Below are positions 39,645 to 50,236 of a stretch of DNA of 59,850 nucleotides, piece by piece. Every line of letters begins with the position of its first letter. Within the stretch, counting starts at the first letter, position 1. The notes beneath the pieces are model-generated. The model saw only the letters and a list, made by a program, of their open reading frames with translations. It made no database searches and had not been told where the DNA came from. Origin of the DNA: Stentor coeruleus (Eukaryota > Ciliophora > Heterotrichea > Heterotrichida > Stentoridae). The position numbers and the translations under genes are program-made. The stretch lies in NCBI GenBank assembly GCA_001970955.1, contig MPUH01000372.1:1-59850 (forward strand), read 5' to 3'.

Positions 39645-40523
39645 TTATACGTAAAAGGCTAGATAATAGTAAGAGTAGTCAAGTTTCAAAGTTTTGTTGT
39701 AATAAACCTTTTCGTCGTCAATTAGAATTTTTTTATTCCGTAGATACACTGTGTAATGTCCATGATGAAGGGCTTTGCTTTTGTGTAGTATAACAACTTC
39801 AAGTTTATACAACTTGCCGTTGACTGTGACTTCGGCTGGTAAGGCTACTTTATTCCATATTTTGCTTGGTTTACCAGTTTTCTCATTCACCATAAAACGT
39901 ACTATTCGCACTGCTAGAATCTCAGGAGCTTTTGATATATTTTTATAACGCATCATATATCCTTTGCTGCAGTTTTTACATATTTCATCTATTGGTTCAA
40001 CAGAACTTTGCAGCTGCTCTTGAAGAGAAGTTCCATTTACTTCCATATGAATACTGCAGTCTTCACGTATTACAGCTTCACAAGTATAGTGACAAATCTC
40101 ACAAAGTCGCTGGCTTAAATATTCATATGTGAATTTTGAACTCTGTAAAAGAGGTAAAATAGTCATGAAAAATTCAAAAGCGTCTTCTTGCAGATTTCTG
40201 TGCTCCCATAAATCATTGATTTCGCATAAGGCAATTCTTGGAGATGCAGCTTTTGTTGAGTGCGTGCTGAGGACTTTGAGGAAAGCTCCGAGTTGAGAGT
40301 CTTCTGGTAGGGTTGAGTAAATGTTTAATTCTGCTACAGCATGAAGAACAGAGCTGATATAGCAGGAGTTGCCTATGTTAACGATTCCTCGCTTACAGAT
40401 ACAATTGTGCTGTTGGGTATTTTTTAAAAATTTCTGACACGTTGAACATGTTAAAGTCTTCTGCACATATTTACCATTGGGCATACTTTTTTCCTTGGTT
40501 TTCGACTGTGATTTTTTGACCAT
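39645..40523 (-). CDS. Ubiquitin-specific protease (USP/UCH family C19), short form
   Basis: 292 aa, a minimal catalytic domain. The Cys box is GIVNIGNSCYISSVLHA (C54), the QQDA-type motif is LQEDAFEFF, and the His box is HHGHYTVYL (H256) with D270 in ILIDDEKV as third residue. A finger with C141/C144 and C182/C185 should bind zinc, and a second Cys set lies at residues 26-43. It would remove ubiquitin from proteins. It is small for the family, with no extra domains. Start after ACAGAAATGG context; TAA stop. Confidence 0.92.
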   Translation of the reverse strand: MVKKSQSKTKEKSMPNGKYVQKTLTCSTCQKFLKNTQQHNCICKRGIVNIGNSCYISSVLHAVAELNIYSTLPEDSQLGAFLKVLSTHSTKAASPRIALCEINDLWEHRNLQEDAFEFFMTILPLLQSSKFTYEYLSQRLCEICHYTCEAVIREDCSIHMEVNGTSLQEQLQSSVEPIDEICKNCSKGYMMRYKNISKAPEILAVRIVRFMVNEKTGKPSKIWNKVALPAEVTVNGKLYKLEVVILHKSKALHHGHYTVYLRNKKILIDDEKVYYNKTLKLDYSYYYLAFYV

Positions 40524-41677
40524 TTCTGTTGGAAAACTAATTTATAAACTACTTAAATGAGCCCCTAATTAACGTTTTATTGTAAAAAGCTTTTTCGAAA
40601 TTTATACTTTGATTCATTATACAGCAACCTCTCTTCTTAATTTTAAGGATTTTAGATTAGATTACTGACGATTGAACGTTGGTATATTACCAATATTTTA
40701 TTTATATTATTCTTTCAGTGATTACCAATGCTTTCTCAGTGTTCAGTTAGTGCTTTCGCATCAATCACCATGCTTTCTTGAATTTGGGCCATATCCTGGT
40801 CCTATATTAATTTTTTTTTGCTAAAAAATAATATCCTTAAATCCATCAATAAGATTTCCTGCTTGGCCAACTGACATCCAGGATGGCTGAAGGATTACCT
40901 TCTGATTAATAGGCTTTACTGCTGCTTGAATGTTCATGAATAATGTGGACTATAAAAACTTTATATAATAATTGGTAACTTATATTTATGATTTTTACTA
41001 AGTATTTAAATATTAATTATCATGCAGGCTTGGATTAATTTTTGGTTAACTATTATTAAAGAAAGCAAAAACAAATTTCTTCACTTACATAGCATCACCA
41101 AAATTATTTTCCACTTTATAATCCTTTTAAAAGAATTCCAGAAATTGAATATTTTTTTTCTAATCATCTGATAGTTTTTAAAGTTTCTCTACTTATTATA
41201 CTATAAACTTAAATCTTCACACTTGGAATTTATACTCTTTATTATTTCATTGTTTATACTTAGAATTTGAAAAATATTTTTTTTAGCACTAAAAAACATT
41301 TATTAGGGATTACCTATAAGCACTGCTAAATTCCTTTAGATATTCATAAAATATTTGCAAGGTATAACTTTATTTATAGTTCAATTAGGCATAAGGATAA
41401 TAAACGGCTATTTTTTTATAACAACAATATAGTTAGCATCTATTCGAGTTAAGCTAAAAGAATATAGTAGCATATGAAATAATAAATAACTAACACACAG
41501 TTGCAACTATACTCCTTATAGCATCTATAGCAAGGGAAATTCATCTTTTACTTATATTTGAGTACAAACAAAATTTGAAAAATCATTCGAAGACTTAAAG
41601 AAAAGCAGTGAAATTCAGATATTCTTAAAGCACCAGAGATGCTTTCCATTCCTCAAAATTTTTGCTAAAGAACTTTG
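40524..41677. other. Divergent intergenic region, nothing firm
   Basis: 1.15 kb. On the minus strand around 40810-40925 about 36 codons read like protein (GQAGNLIDGFKDII...), then stops follow. This may be a decayed gene fragment but I recognise no family. The rest is AT-rich. Confidence 0.5.
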
Positions 41678-42664
41678 ATGGCATTTATTTTTACAAAACC
41701 AATGTTAGATGCTAAGTATGAAGAGATAGTAACAGAATCTAGCGAAGATATAGCACCAAGATTGCCTCCTTGGAAGAAATCCACATTACTCGAAAAGGCT
41801 TTTAGGGTTGTTCTGAACCTAGCCGTTTATTTTCCTGTTCTGACTTTGTGGACAGTGAGCTTATTTTTTTATCTCACGTTTATCTTCTGCTATTTGATCC
41901 CAAATGTCTCTTATACCTCATCCCATGCAGAATTGTACTATTGGAATACCTCATCTGAGTACTTTTTAGCCAAAGTTAAAGCATGGATAATATTTGGCTT
42001 GTTGAGCGTTTTTCTCATTCTGTTCTATATCAGCACTATAAGAGCAATGATGACTGCCCCAGGTAGTGTTCCGAAAAAGTGGGATATCAGCGGGGATATG
42101 AAAAGCGAAATCGAGAAGCGTCAAGATGGACAAGATCGAATTTGCATTCGATGTGAAATGAAAAAACCTGATAGAACTCATCATTGTAGACAGTGCCAAA
42201 AATGCGTTCTTCGCATTGATCATCACTGCAATTGGATAGCTAATTGTGTTGGCTTTTACAATTACAAGTACTTTATTTGCATGCTCTTTAATGCTGTCAT
42301 TTGCATATCTATTGTAGTTGGAAGCCTTTGGGAAACTGTAGTTATAGTGCTGAATGATGAAACTAATCACACTTCGTATTGCTTTTTTATCACATTTGCC
42401 TATTCAATTGCATTTCTAGTGTTTTTTGTCCTGACTGCTTTTACAGGGTATCACTTTTGGTTGATTTGGAATAATTTGACTACTATAGAGTATTGTGAGA
42501 AGAAAAGAAATAATTCTAGTGCTTTTAAAGGTCCTTCTCCGTATACCCAAGGAATTTATATGAATTTCAAGCAAGCTCTAGGGGAAAATCCGTTATTTTG
42601 GTTTATCCCGACAAAATTTCAAGCTTTAGGTGATGGTACAACATTTGCTCATCATGGCTTATAG
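41678..42664 (+). CDS. DHHC-type protein S-acyltransferase (palmitoyltransferase)
   Basis: 328 aa. It has four hydrophobic helices (about 45-75, 102-120, 198-220, 240-262). Between helices 2 and 3 lies the Cys-rich domain: CIRCEMKKPDRTHHCRQCQK, then DHHC at residues 181-184, then NWIANCVGFYNYKYF. C184 is the predicted acyl-accepting residue. The family attaches palmitate to cytosolic cysteines on Golgi or plasma membranes. The TTE-like motif after helix 4 is NLTTIEYCE, as usual. An upstream TTG in frame is not taken as the start. Confidence 0.95.
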   Translation: MAFIFTKPMLDAKYEEIVTESSEDIAPRLPPWKKSTLLEKAFRVVLNLAVYFPVLTLWTVSLFFYLTFIFCYLIPNVSYTSSHAELYYWNTSSEYFLAKVKAWIIFGLLSVFLILFYISTIRAMMTAPGSVPKKWDISGDMKSEIEKRQDGQDRICIRCEMKKPDRTHHCRQCQKCVLRIDHHCNWIANCVGFYNYKYFICMLFNAVICISIVVGSLWETVVIVLNDETNHTSYCFFITFAYSIAFLVFFVLTAFTGYHFWLIWNNLTTIEYCEKKRNNSSAFKGPSPYTQGIYMNFKQALGENPLFWFIPTKFQALGDGTTFAHHGL

Positions 42665-42764
42665 TTAATTAATTTAGGTAGGAAATAAATATAAATTGTA
42701 AGTTCAACTGATAGGCTTGCTTGTCAACGTTAAGTATTTCTAAAATATGAGTACTTCTTAATAA

Positions 42765-44180
42765 ATGGTTAAGCTGAAGGATAAGGCGAAAATAAAGGAT
42801 GAGAGGTTCAAAAAAATCCTTTCTGACCCTCGATTCCGAACACTAGCCAAAAAAGAACGCAAAATTCAGCTTGATCACAGGTTCAAAGCAATGTTCACAA
42901 ATCCAGAATTCCAAGTGCCAGTTCCATTAAAAGTAGATGAACGAGGAGTTGATGTACATGAAGTTCAAAACTCCTTGGTCCATGCTTATGATACAACTGA
43001 TATGACATGCATAGATGAAGAAGGGAATTTCAAATGGGATGTACCAAGTTCAAGCGAAAGTGAAGAGGAAATACAAGATCTTGAACCTATGGTAGTAGAT
43101 CAGGAAAAAGCCCCGCTTGGTGATGCTAGTAAAAAAATAGCAGTGATGAATTGTGATTGGAATATTATAAAAGCAGTGGATTTATTATGTGTATTTAGGT
43201 CATTTCATCCTTCAGTAGAGAAAGTGAGCATTTACCCTAGTGAATTCGGCAAACAGAGACTTGCCCAAGAAGCTGAAAAAGGTCCTTTACTTGAAAGCAA
43301 AGCTGAAGATGAAGAAATTGATCAAGAAAAACTTAGAGAGTATGAAATCAAGCAACTAAAATATTATTATGCTGTTATTGACTGCCCAAACATTGAAGTT
43401 GCACAACATATTTATGATGAGTGTGATGGACTTGAGCTCGAGCGCACAAGTAACGTCCTTGACTTACGCTTTATCCCTGAAGATCTAAAATTCCCTTATG
43501 AGCCTAGAGAGGTTGCTACTGAGATACCAAAGAACTACAAACTTCTTGATTTATATACAAAAGCTCTTCAACAGTCTAGAGTTACCTTAACTTGGGATGA
43601 AACACCTAGAGAAAGAACAATAGCTTTGAGAAGAGCTTTTGTGGATGAAGATATTGATGATGAAGATATGGAGAAATTCATGGCTCCACCAAGTTCTGAG
43701 GAGGATGAAGCAGAAGAACATATAAAAGATATTAAGGATCAGGCAATAGGGAAATCTGCTAAAATTAGTCAGTTTAACAAACAACAAAAAAATGACCTGG
43801 ATTTAGAAATCAAGTTTCATTCAGCTTTCGATGATATCGGGAAGAGCATTCAAAAAGGGGAGCAAAACCAAAGTGTTTGGGACAAAGTGCTAGAGAAAAA
43901 AGCTAAGAAGCAAAAAGTAGCCCGAGAAGATAGAAAAAAAGAAATAAAAGAACGGAAAAAGGGCAAAATTGACAAGAAGTCTTTGGAAAATCTGAAAATG
44001 CTTGTTGATAGTAAAGGCGATGTTTCTGAATTCAAAGTTAACCTTGACGATGACAGATTTACCAAGTTGTATACAGATTCAACATACGGAATAGATCCAA
44101 CAAGCAATCAATTTAAAGTTGACTCTGACGGAAACAAACTTTTACTGAACTATCAAATCAAAAAACGAAAAATTAACTAG
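42765..44180 (+). CDS. ESF1: ESF1 homologue, nucleolar pre-rRNA processing factor
   Basis: 471 aa. Family landmarks are DPRFRTLAKKERKIQLDHRF at the N-terminus, MNCDWNIIKAVDLLCVFRSF, VSIYPSEFGKQRLAQEAEKG, YYAVIDCPNIEVAQHIYDEC (an RRM-like fold) and WDETPRERTIALRRAF. The conserved C-terminal block is DDDRFTKLYTDSTYGIDPTS. The highly charged linkers are typical. It acts in early cleavages of 18S rRNA precursors. It ends in TAG with no close backup stop, 59 nt before SMC1. Confidence 0.96.
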   Translation: MVKLKDKAKIKDERFKKILSDPRFRTLAKKERKIQLDHRFKAMFTNPEFQVPVPLKVDERGVDVHEVQNSLVHAYDTTDMTCIDEEGNFKWDVPSSSESEEEIQDLEPMVVDQEKAPLGDASKKIAVMNCDWNIIKAVDLLCVFRSFHPSVEKVSIYPSEFGKQRLAQEAEKGPLLESKAEDEEIDQEKLREYEIKQLKYYYAVIDCPNIEVAQHIYDECDGLELERTSNVLDLRFIPEDLKFPYEPREVATEIPKNYKLLDLYTKALQQSRVTLTWDETPRERTIALRRAFVDEDIDDEDMEKFMAPPSSEEDEAEEHIKDIKDQAIGKSAKISQFNKQQKNDLDLEIKFHSAFDDIGKSIQKGEQNQSVWDKVLEKKAKKQKVAREDRKKEIKERKKGKIDKKSLENLKMLVDSKGDVSEFKVNLDDDRFTKLYTDSTYGIDPTSNQFKVDSDGNKLLLNYQIKKRKIN

Positions 44181-44239
44181 CCTGCAATAATTTAGAAATT
44201 ATTTTTAGTGTATCTTAGTAAGTCTAATATAAATAGCAA

Positions 44240-47200
44240 ATGTCTGACAGGGGAAGAATTCTAGAGTTAAGACTAAAAAACTTTAAGTCGTTTTCAGGCA
44301 AGCACAGGATTGGGCCATTCCTAGACTTTACTTCGATAATTGGGCCGAATGGCGGGGGGAAAAGCAATGTCATGGATGCGGTATCTTTTGTTTTAGGGAT
44401 TCGGTCAGCAGATTTGCGAGCTTCTAACTTAAAGGAGCTTATCTACAGAAAAGAAAATGAAAAGATATCAGAAAATACTAGAGAAGCTTATGTAAAATTG
44501 TACTTTATGAATGCAGAAGAAAATAAATTAGTGTTTAAGAGAAGCATTGCAGCAAATGGAGCTGGAGACTACTTTATAAACAAAAATAAAGAGACAAGTG
44601 AAGTTTATCAAGAAGTTCTCCAGGATCTAAGTATCTTAGTAAAGGCAAAAAACTTTCTGATATTTCAAGGCCAAGTAGATTCTTTAGCAATGAAAAGCGG
44701 TAGAGAACTTACATTGTTGTTTGAAAAAATTTCAGGCTCAGAAGACTTTAAGCAGAAATACGAGCAAACTAAGACTGATGTTGAAGTATGCGAAGAAAAT
44801 TTAAAATCAGTTAATGCGCGGATAAATCTTTTAACAGCAGACAAAAAAAAGCTTAAGGAGCAAAAAGTTCATGCAAAGAATTATGAAAATTTGGTTAAAA
44901 AAATCAAAGACCTTCAATCTACTTATTATCTCTTGCAGTTTTCTGGAATTGAAAGGGAAATTGATAGAAAGAGGAAAATCCTTGAAGCTAAACTTTATGA
45001 ACTTGATGCGCTGAGAAAAAACAAAGAGAATTGCTTTTTGCAGTTAAGGGAGTCTAATTTAAACCTTAAGCAGACTGAGCAGAAACTCATTAATATCAAT
45101 GATGATATGCTAAATAAAAGCGGACTCATACTGACAAAAAAACCTGAGATCGCAAAAATGCAGGAAAATATAAGGCAGATTGAGTCAAGGATTCAAAGCA
45201 AGCAGGAAACTCTTGAAAAAATGCAAATGCAAATTCAAAGAGATAGCAAAAGAGCAAATGAGTTGAAAAACGAGCAGAAAATATTTGAAGAAGAAATTGA
45301 TAAACAACAAAAAATTCTTGAAGATGAAATGAAAATCGCTATCAATGATAATAAAAAGGCAAAATATTTGCATTTGAAAAAAGAATTTGGCATTCGAACT
45401 TTTGCGGAGAAAAAAGAACTTGAGCGCTCCTCTAAGGAACTTTATACAAAAGAAATTAACGGATCCATGATTTCTCAGCAACTTAAAGAAAAAATAAATG
45501 AAAAGGATAAAGTTCAAAGTGAGATTGTAGCTCTAGAGAAATCCCAAGAGAAAAAAGTTGCAGAGAAAAAAAATTTCGAAGCATTAAGAGCTCAAGCTTT
45601 ACGTGAACTCACAGCTGCATCATCAGAAAATGAGCAGTTGAGATTAAAAGAAAATGAATTGCTAAAAAAACTAGAAATTCTTGATGCCAAGCTTAGAGAA
45701 TACAAAATTGTAGAAACTTGCAATAGTGATAAAGATAGAGAAAAAGTAATAATCACTGATATGATAAGGCATAGAAAAGGGGTTAAAGGATTATTTGGAG
45801 ATCTTATCAGACCAATACAACCAAAGTACCAAATCGCTTTACAAGCTAGTTTAGGATCAATTCTTAGTTACTTGGTAGTAGATACAGTTGATACAGCTCA
45901 ATATGTTAATCAAAAACTTAGAGATCATGGATTAGTTAAAGATGTTCTTGTACTAGAAAATATACCAGAAGTGCATACAAGTGAAACTTTAAGACAATCT
46001 GTAGGTCGATTTGGATCACTAATGACTGATGTTATTACATTTGAAAAAGAGTATGGCTTAGAAAAAGCTGTAGCTTTACTAGTTGGCAATAAGGCTCTTG
46101 CAGACAACTTAGAAAATGCTAATGTTTTAAGGCAAATTAAAGGCATTAGATTTGTAGTCACAATCGATGGAATTTGCATAAAAAAAGGAACAATTTCTTC
46201 AGCACCTAAAAAAAATTACTCTGAGAAATTTTCGCAAAAAAGAGTTGACATTGAGAAAGAAGCTGAAGCAGTGAAAAATGAATTAATTAGTGTGCAACAA
46301 TTTCTTAGAGGAGAAAATACCGTAGGGCTTATAAGACAGAATATAGAAAATTANAATACCGTAGGGCTTATAAGACAGAATATAGAAAATTATTCTAACT
46401 GCATAACAAGCCTTGAAAATGAGATTAATTATTATAGCAAAAGGGCACTTGAATCCTTACTTTCAAAACATCAAGAGCTTTCTAATCAAATCCGTGAACT
46501 TCAAAGCCAACTGTCTTTTATTCAATCTCAAGNATTCTAACTGCATAACAAGCCTTGAAAATGAGATTAATTATTATAGCAAAAGGGCACTTGAATCATT
46601 ACTTTCAAAACATCAAGAGCTTTCTAATCAAATCCGTGAACTTCAAAGCCAACTGTCTTTTATTCAATCTCAAACTGAGTCTATTCGCAAGGCAGTCTCA
46701 GCTCTTGAAGACTCTATTAGGAAAGTTGAAACTTTAATGTTCAAAGATTTCTGCATAGAAATGGGTATTAACAGTATTAAAGCATTAGAAGGTCGAGATT
46801 TAGAAGAAGAAAATAAAATTCAATCTAAAATTAGTATGCTTAAAAAAGAAGCAACAAAAATAGCATGGACTCTTCAAAGTATAAATTTGGAGCAGCAACA
46901 GGAAAGCTTCCTTAAACTAGAAGAAAGTATTCAAAAAGATGAACGAGATGCAGAAAAACTCAACGCAAAATTCATAAATATAGGGCAAGAATATGAAAAG
47001 CTTACTGAACTCTCATCAGCTCTACGTGATCAAGAAGGATATTTAAAAGATCAGGTTAATAAACAAAAAGAGCTTTCGATATCTCTGCAAAAGAATTATG
47101 ATAATGTGATTAAGAACTGTACTAAATCTGAAAAAGAAACATCAAATGAAGAAAGGGATCTTGAGCATTTAAATCAACAGAAAAAGCAGAAACTTGAAGA

Positions 47201-48029
47201 ATTATTCGTCAAAAATTTAGAAATTCCCTTAATTAATAGAGGAGACTGCGTTGATGTTGATTTTTCAAAGCTTGAAAGCAAGTATATGCAGATTTCCATG
47301 GAAGATATAGACAAGGAAGCTGAGGAAATTTCAAAGACTATTGAAAAAGAGACTAAAAATTTAGAAGTGCTTGTTGCTCAGGGAAAATGCACTTTTCAAG
47401 AAGATAAGTATAAAGAGTTAGAAATGAAGCTAGAAGAAGCTAATAAACAATTAGAAGAATATGATAAAAAAAGTAAAGAGGCAAAGGCTGAGTTTTTGCA
47501 GTCGAAAGAAAAAAGAAGAGCTTGCTTTATGAATACATTTGATCTTGTTGCAAATAATATTAGCAGAATATATAAGGAAATGACAAAGACTGAGAAAAAT
47601 ACGTATTATGGAGGAAATGCTTTACTCTATGTGGATAACTCTGAGGAACCTTATAATGGAGGAGTTATATATTCTCCTACTCCACCTGGAAAACGATGCA
47701 TGTATGAAATGGACCAACTATCTGGTGGAGAAAAAACTATGGCCGCTCTCAGCTTACTTTTTTCTATTCATTCAGCTATGCCTGCTCCTTTCTATATTAT
47801 GGATGAAGTTGATGCATTTTTAGACTGGGAAAACTGCCAATTACTACTTAACTACTTACAAAAAGTTTCCGAAGAGCAATCTCAAGTCATTATAATAACA
47901 CACAAAGAAGAGTTTTTTTCAAATTCAGACTCCTTGATAGGCACTACATATGTTCCAAGTGAAAATACTTCGAAATCTTTTAGTTTTGATTTGAGGCCTT
48001 ATGGACCTAAACAAATTAACGTCTTATAA
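44240..48029 (+). CDS. SMC1: SMC1 cohesin subunit, interrupted by two assembly joins
   Basis: The Walker A motif GPNGGGKSN (residues 35-43) starts the head. Long coiled coils flank the hinge (HRKGVKGLFGDLIRPIQPKY). The C-terminal head carries the signature LSGGEKTMAALSLLF and Walker B FYIMDEVDAFLD. As printed, two N joins break the frame. Keeping 44240-46353, 46393-46531 and 46674-48029 gives 3609 nt, one frame of 1202 aa, near the usual SMC1 size. SMC1 with SMC3 forms the cohesin ring holding sister chromatids. The hinge and the VYQEVLQDLSILVKAKNFLI segment favour SMC1 over SMC2-4. Confidence 0.93.
46316..46392. repeat. 38-nt direct duplication around a single N inside SMC1
   Basis: 46316-46353 and 46355-46392 are identical, with N at 46354. 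Including both copies duplicates residues NTVGLIRQNIEN, which is not expected in SMC1. Confidence 0.93.
46392..46673. repeat. 140-nt direct duplication around a single N inside SMC1
   Basis: 46392-46531 and 46534-46673 differ at one base (46456 C versus 46598 A, both Ser codons TCC/TCA). N is at 46533, after one extra G. The longer overlap with a silent difference suggests two alleles or paralogous macronuclear copies in the contigs joined. Confidence 0.93.
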
Positions 48030-48745
48030 CATTAATTAGAATAATAAAATTGTAAAGGGTGTTGAACCGGTGCAAGGTACCCTGGTAAGCACATTGTATA
48101 TATGGTAGTTGCATTATAGGTGCATAATAGGCATATGGTAAGATATAGTAAATACACAGTAGGCATATGATGATATCCACATAGTATCTAATTATAGCAA
48201 AATGATGTCTTAATAATAACTTGATACTAACTTAATAGTAGTTTAAAATAACTTATTAGTAGTTTTTTGTAATATCTTGTGCATCCTTTGTTTTCTCATT
48301 ATATTAAGCCTGAGAGCTCGAATTAGAGAAAAAAAAGTGCTTCTTATATTTTAATTTATATGCAACCTTCTCCTATAACTTAGTCTGAGTTTATTTATTG
48401 CCCTAAAGTTTTAAAATAAATTGGAATATAAATAAAGTGCCTGCACTTTCAGATATGCTCTTTAAAATAAACTAAAAGCAAAAGAATTGCCAAGTCTTTA
48501 ATGTTATGAGTGATGAAATTGCTTCTATAAAACAATATTCTTAGCTTCAATGGGAAAAGAACTCATGATCGTAATATAAAAATGCCACCACTGAATTTCT
48601 TAAAGCCGACAAAGAATTTATTTAATATGTTTGCAATGAATAAACATACATTAAAGTTATTGTAAATCACAATCAGATAGAGCATCAATTGATGACTTAA
48701 TGATTTTTCAATAGTGTACATATTTGATAAAATTATCATTAGTCT

Positions 48746-48864
48746 GCAGAATATGGAAATCAATTTGTTTATTTAAAAGACCACAAGCCAAAAGATGGTC
48801 CTATTTATTTTTTTCATGAGCATTGTTCTTTACTCAGTGGATTAAATAATAGAAATTATTTCTG
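48746..48864 (+). pseudogene. Decayed coding segment inside the transposon-like unit
   Basis: One frame gives 39 codons without a stop (GNQFVYLKDHKPKDGPIYFF and onward to NNRNYF) and then TGA, TAG and TAA. It is protein-like but I recognise no family. Confidence 0.35.
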
Positions 48865-49010
48865 ACAAATTTAGCAAAGGTAATAAAAATCAAATAGAAT
48901 TAAAGAATATAAAAGTGTATTTGGAACTACGAATGCGTAGATTTTATTGAAAAATTACCTTTATCTTAATATAGAGATTTTTTTTCATACTTGAGCAAAG
49001 GTGCTTACCA

Positions 49011-49382
49011 GTAGATATTGCATCAAAAACTGATAATGGCAAAAATTGGAAAAGAAAGATATCATATTGTGAAATTCCAATAATTGGTTATTCAATTATA
49101 AAATTTTCAGCGATTCCACTTAAGTTTAATTCTGAAAGTATTTGCATGAAGTATATTAACAGCAAAAAATTCACTCATTATTGAAAAAAGTATAGAAATA
49201 CAGTAAATAAAGAAGATTTAAAATAAGAAGACGAAGTTCAAGCTTTATTGGGGTAATATAATAAGCATTGGGTTCATTCAACAACTAGAAAGAATTCAAT
49301 AGATCTTTTTTTAAGGAAGGAATTGAAAAAATCAGAAAGTGGAATGATTAAGGAAACTTTCTAAGCCAAAGAAACACACTTT
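49011..49382 (+). pseudogene. Decayed integrase-like coding segment
   Basis: A frame with four internal stops reads VDIASKTDNGKNWKRKI, and about 75 residues later YNKHWVHSTTRKNSIDLF. Retroviral-type integrase cores have (P..i.tDNGkeF) around the second catalytic Asp, and further on YNxxxHxTTxxxPyelf. The order and spacing fit, but the middle with the third acidic residue is not recognisable. Confidence 0.35.
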
Positions 49383-49769
49383 AATATTTAAAAAAAATTC
49401 AAAGGTTCTTTTAGAGATGAAATTAATTTAATACTAAAAAAAAAATTCAAAGATTTCTTTTAAGATATGAAATTACTTTAAAGCAGTTTAAGAAAATCAT
49501 ACCAAAAAAAATTTAGTTAAAAAATTAGATAAAAAATAGTTGTAAGATAAAACTTTTAAAATCTTAAGTTTAACGCTGACAGCAAATAAAAATTTGAAAA
49601 TTGCATTGCATACCATTAAAAAGTCAAAAGGCTTAAAATAATTTTGGAAGCAAAGAAGTCAAAACGATAAAAAATTAAACTATGAATAATCAAATATGCA
49701 AATTATATTAAGATAGCATTAAGCTATAACTGGCTATTATATACCTATTATTTGCCTAGCATTGCCCAA

Positions 49770-49866
49770 CATATGCCTTTCATGTACCAATCATATACCT
49801 GCTATTAACCCACCATATGCCTTTCATGTACCAATCATATACCTGCTATTAACCCACCATATGCCT
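49770..49866. repeat. 44-bp tandem repeat, 2.2 copies
   Basis: Units at 49770-49813 and 49814-49857 are identical, followed by a 9-nt partial copy. Each begins CATATGCCTTTCATGTACCA. They lie just inside the right end of the transposon-like unit. Confidence 0.9.
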
Positions 49867-50236
49867 AGCCATGTATTTACCAAGTTGTCCTGCACTTTCT
49901 CAACTGGTATCAAATAAAATTTCCTACGATATCTGATGGTTATGTCTGAGGATAGGACTAAAAGTATGTTGAGGCTAAAGCCTGTTATTATCTATTCTCG
50001 AAATGATATTTACTATCTCTACAAAGTTTTTTAGCTGAAATAGTGAATATGATTGATTAGAATAAATTGAAAGCACTTAGATGACTGCAGAGCAAGGGTT
50101 TGCAAGTCAAACTATATATTTTAATAGAATATCATTAAACTTTAAACAACGAATCTATTTATTTACTTTTTAAATTTAATCTGAGGAATTAATCTCTGCA
50201 ATATATTATAAGATAGCATTTATTTTTATTAATAAA

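Larger units (their letters stand above)
48062..49913 (+). mobile_element. Decayed transposon-like unit with imperfect inverted ends
   Basis: The left end (48062-48095) reads TTGAACCGGTGCAAGG...TGGTAAGCACAT. The right end, read on the minus strand (49913-49871), begins TTGATACCAGTTGAG and ends CAGGACAACTTGGTAAATACAT. The pair shares TTGA, ACCRGT, AGG, TGGTAA and ACAT in order, with gaps. Inside each end the word GGCATATG recurs (48130, 48162; inverted at 49814 and 49858). I see no clear target-site duplication. This is a plausible but degenerate DNA-transposon structure. Confidence 0.45.
48030..50236. other. Gene-free 2.2 kb holding a decayed transposon-like unit
   Basis: No intact gene. Similar sequences face each other at about 48062-48095 and 49871-49913. 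Short GGCATATG-type words are repeated inside both ends, and decayed coding sequence lies between. After 49915 there is only AT-rich DNA up to TRM5. Confidence 0.6.

Noticed and set aside
42765-44180. A full TAA/TAG = Gln genetic code (as in Tetrahymena) for this organism
   Set aside because: TAG ends ESF1 at the expected protein end, with readthrough running into SMC1, and TAA/TAG end RPL35, RPS10 and many others at normal lengths. Any recoding must be partial or context-dependent.
46413-46540. A second overlapping gene start within SMC1
   Set aside because: It arises only from the duplicated sequence at the N joins.
49770-49866. CRISPR-like array
   Set aside because: The 44-bp units are directly adjacent with no spacers, and the window is eukaryotic.
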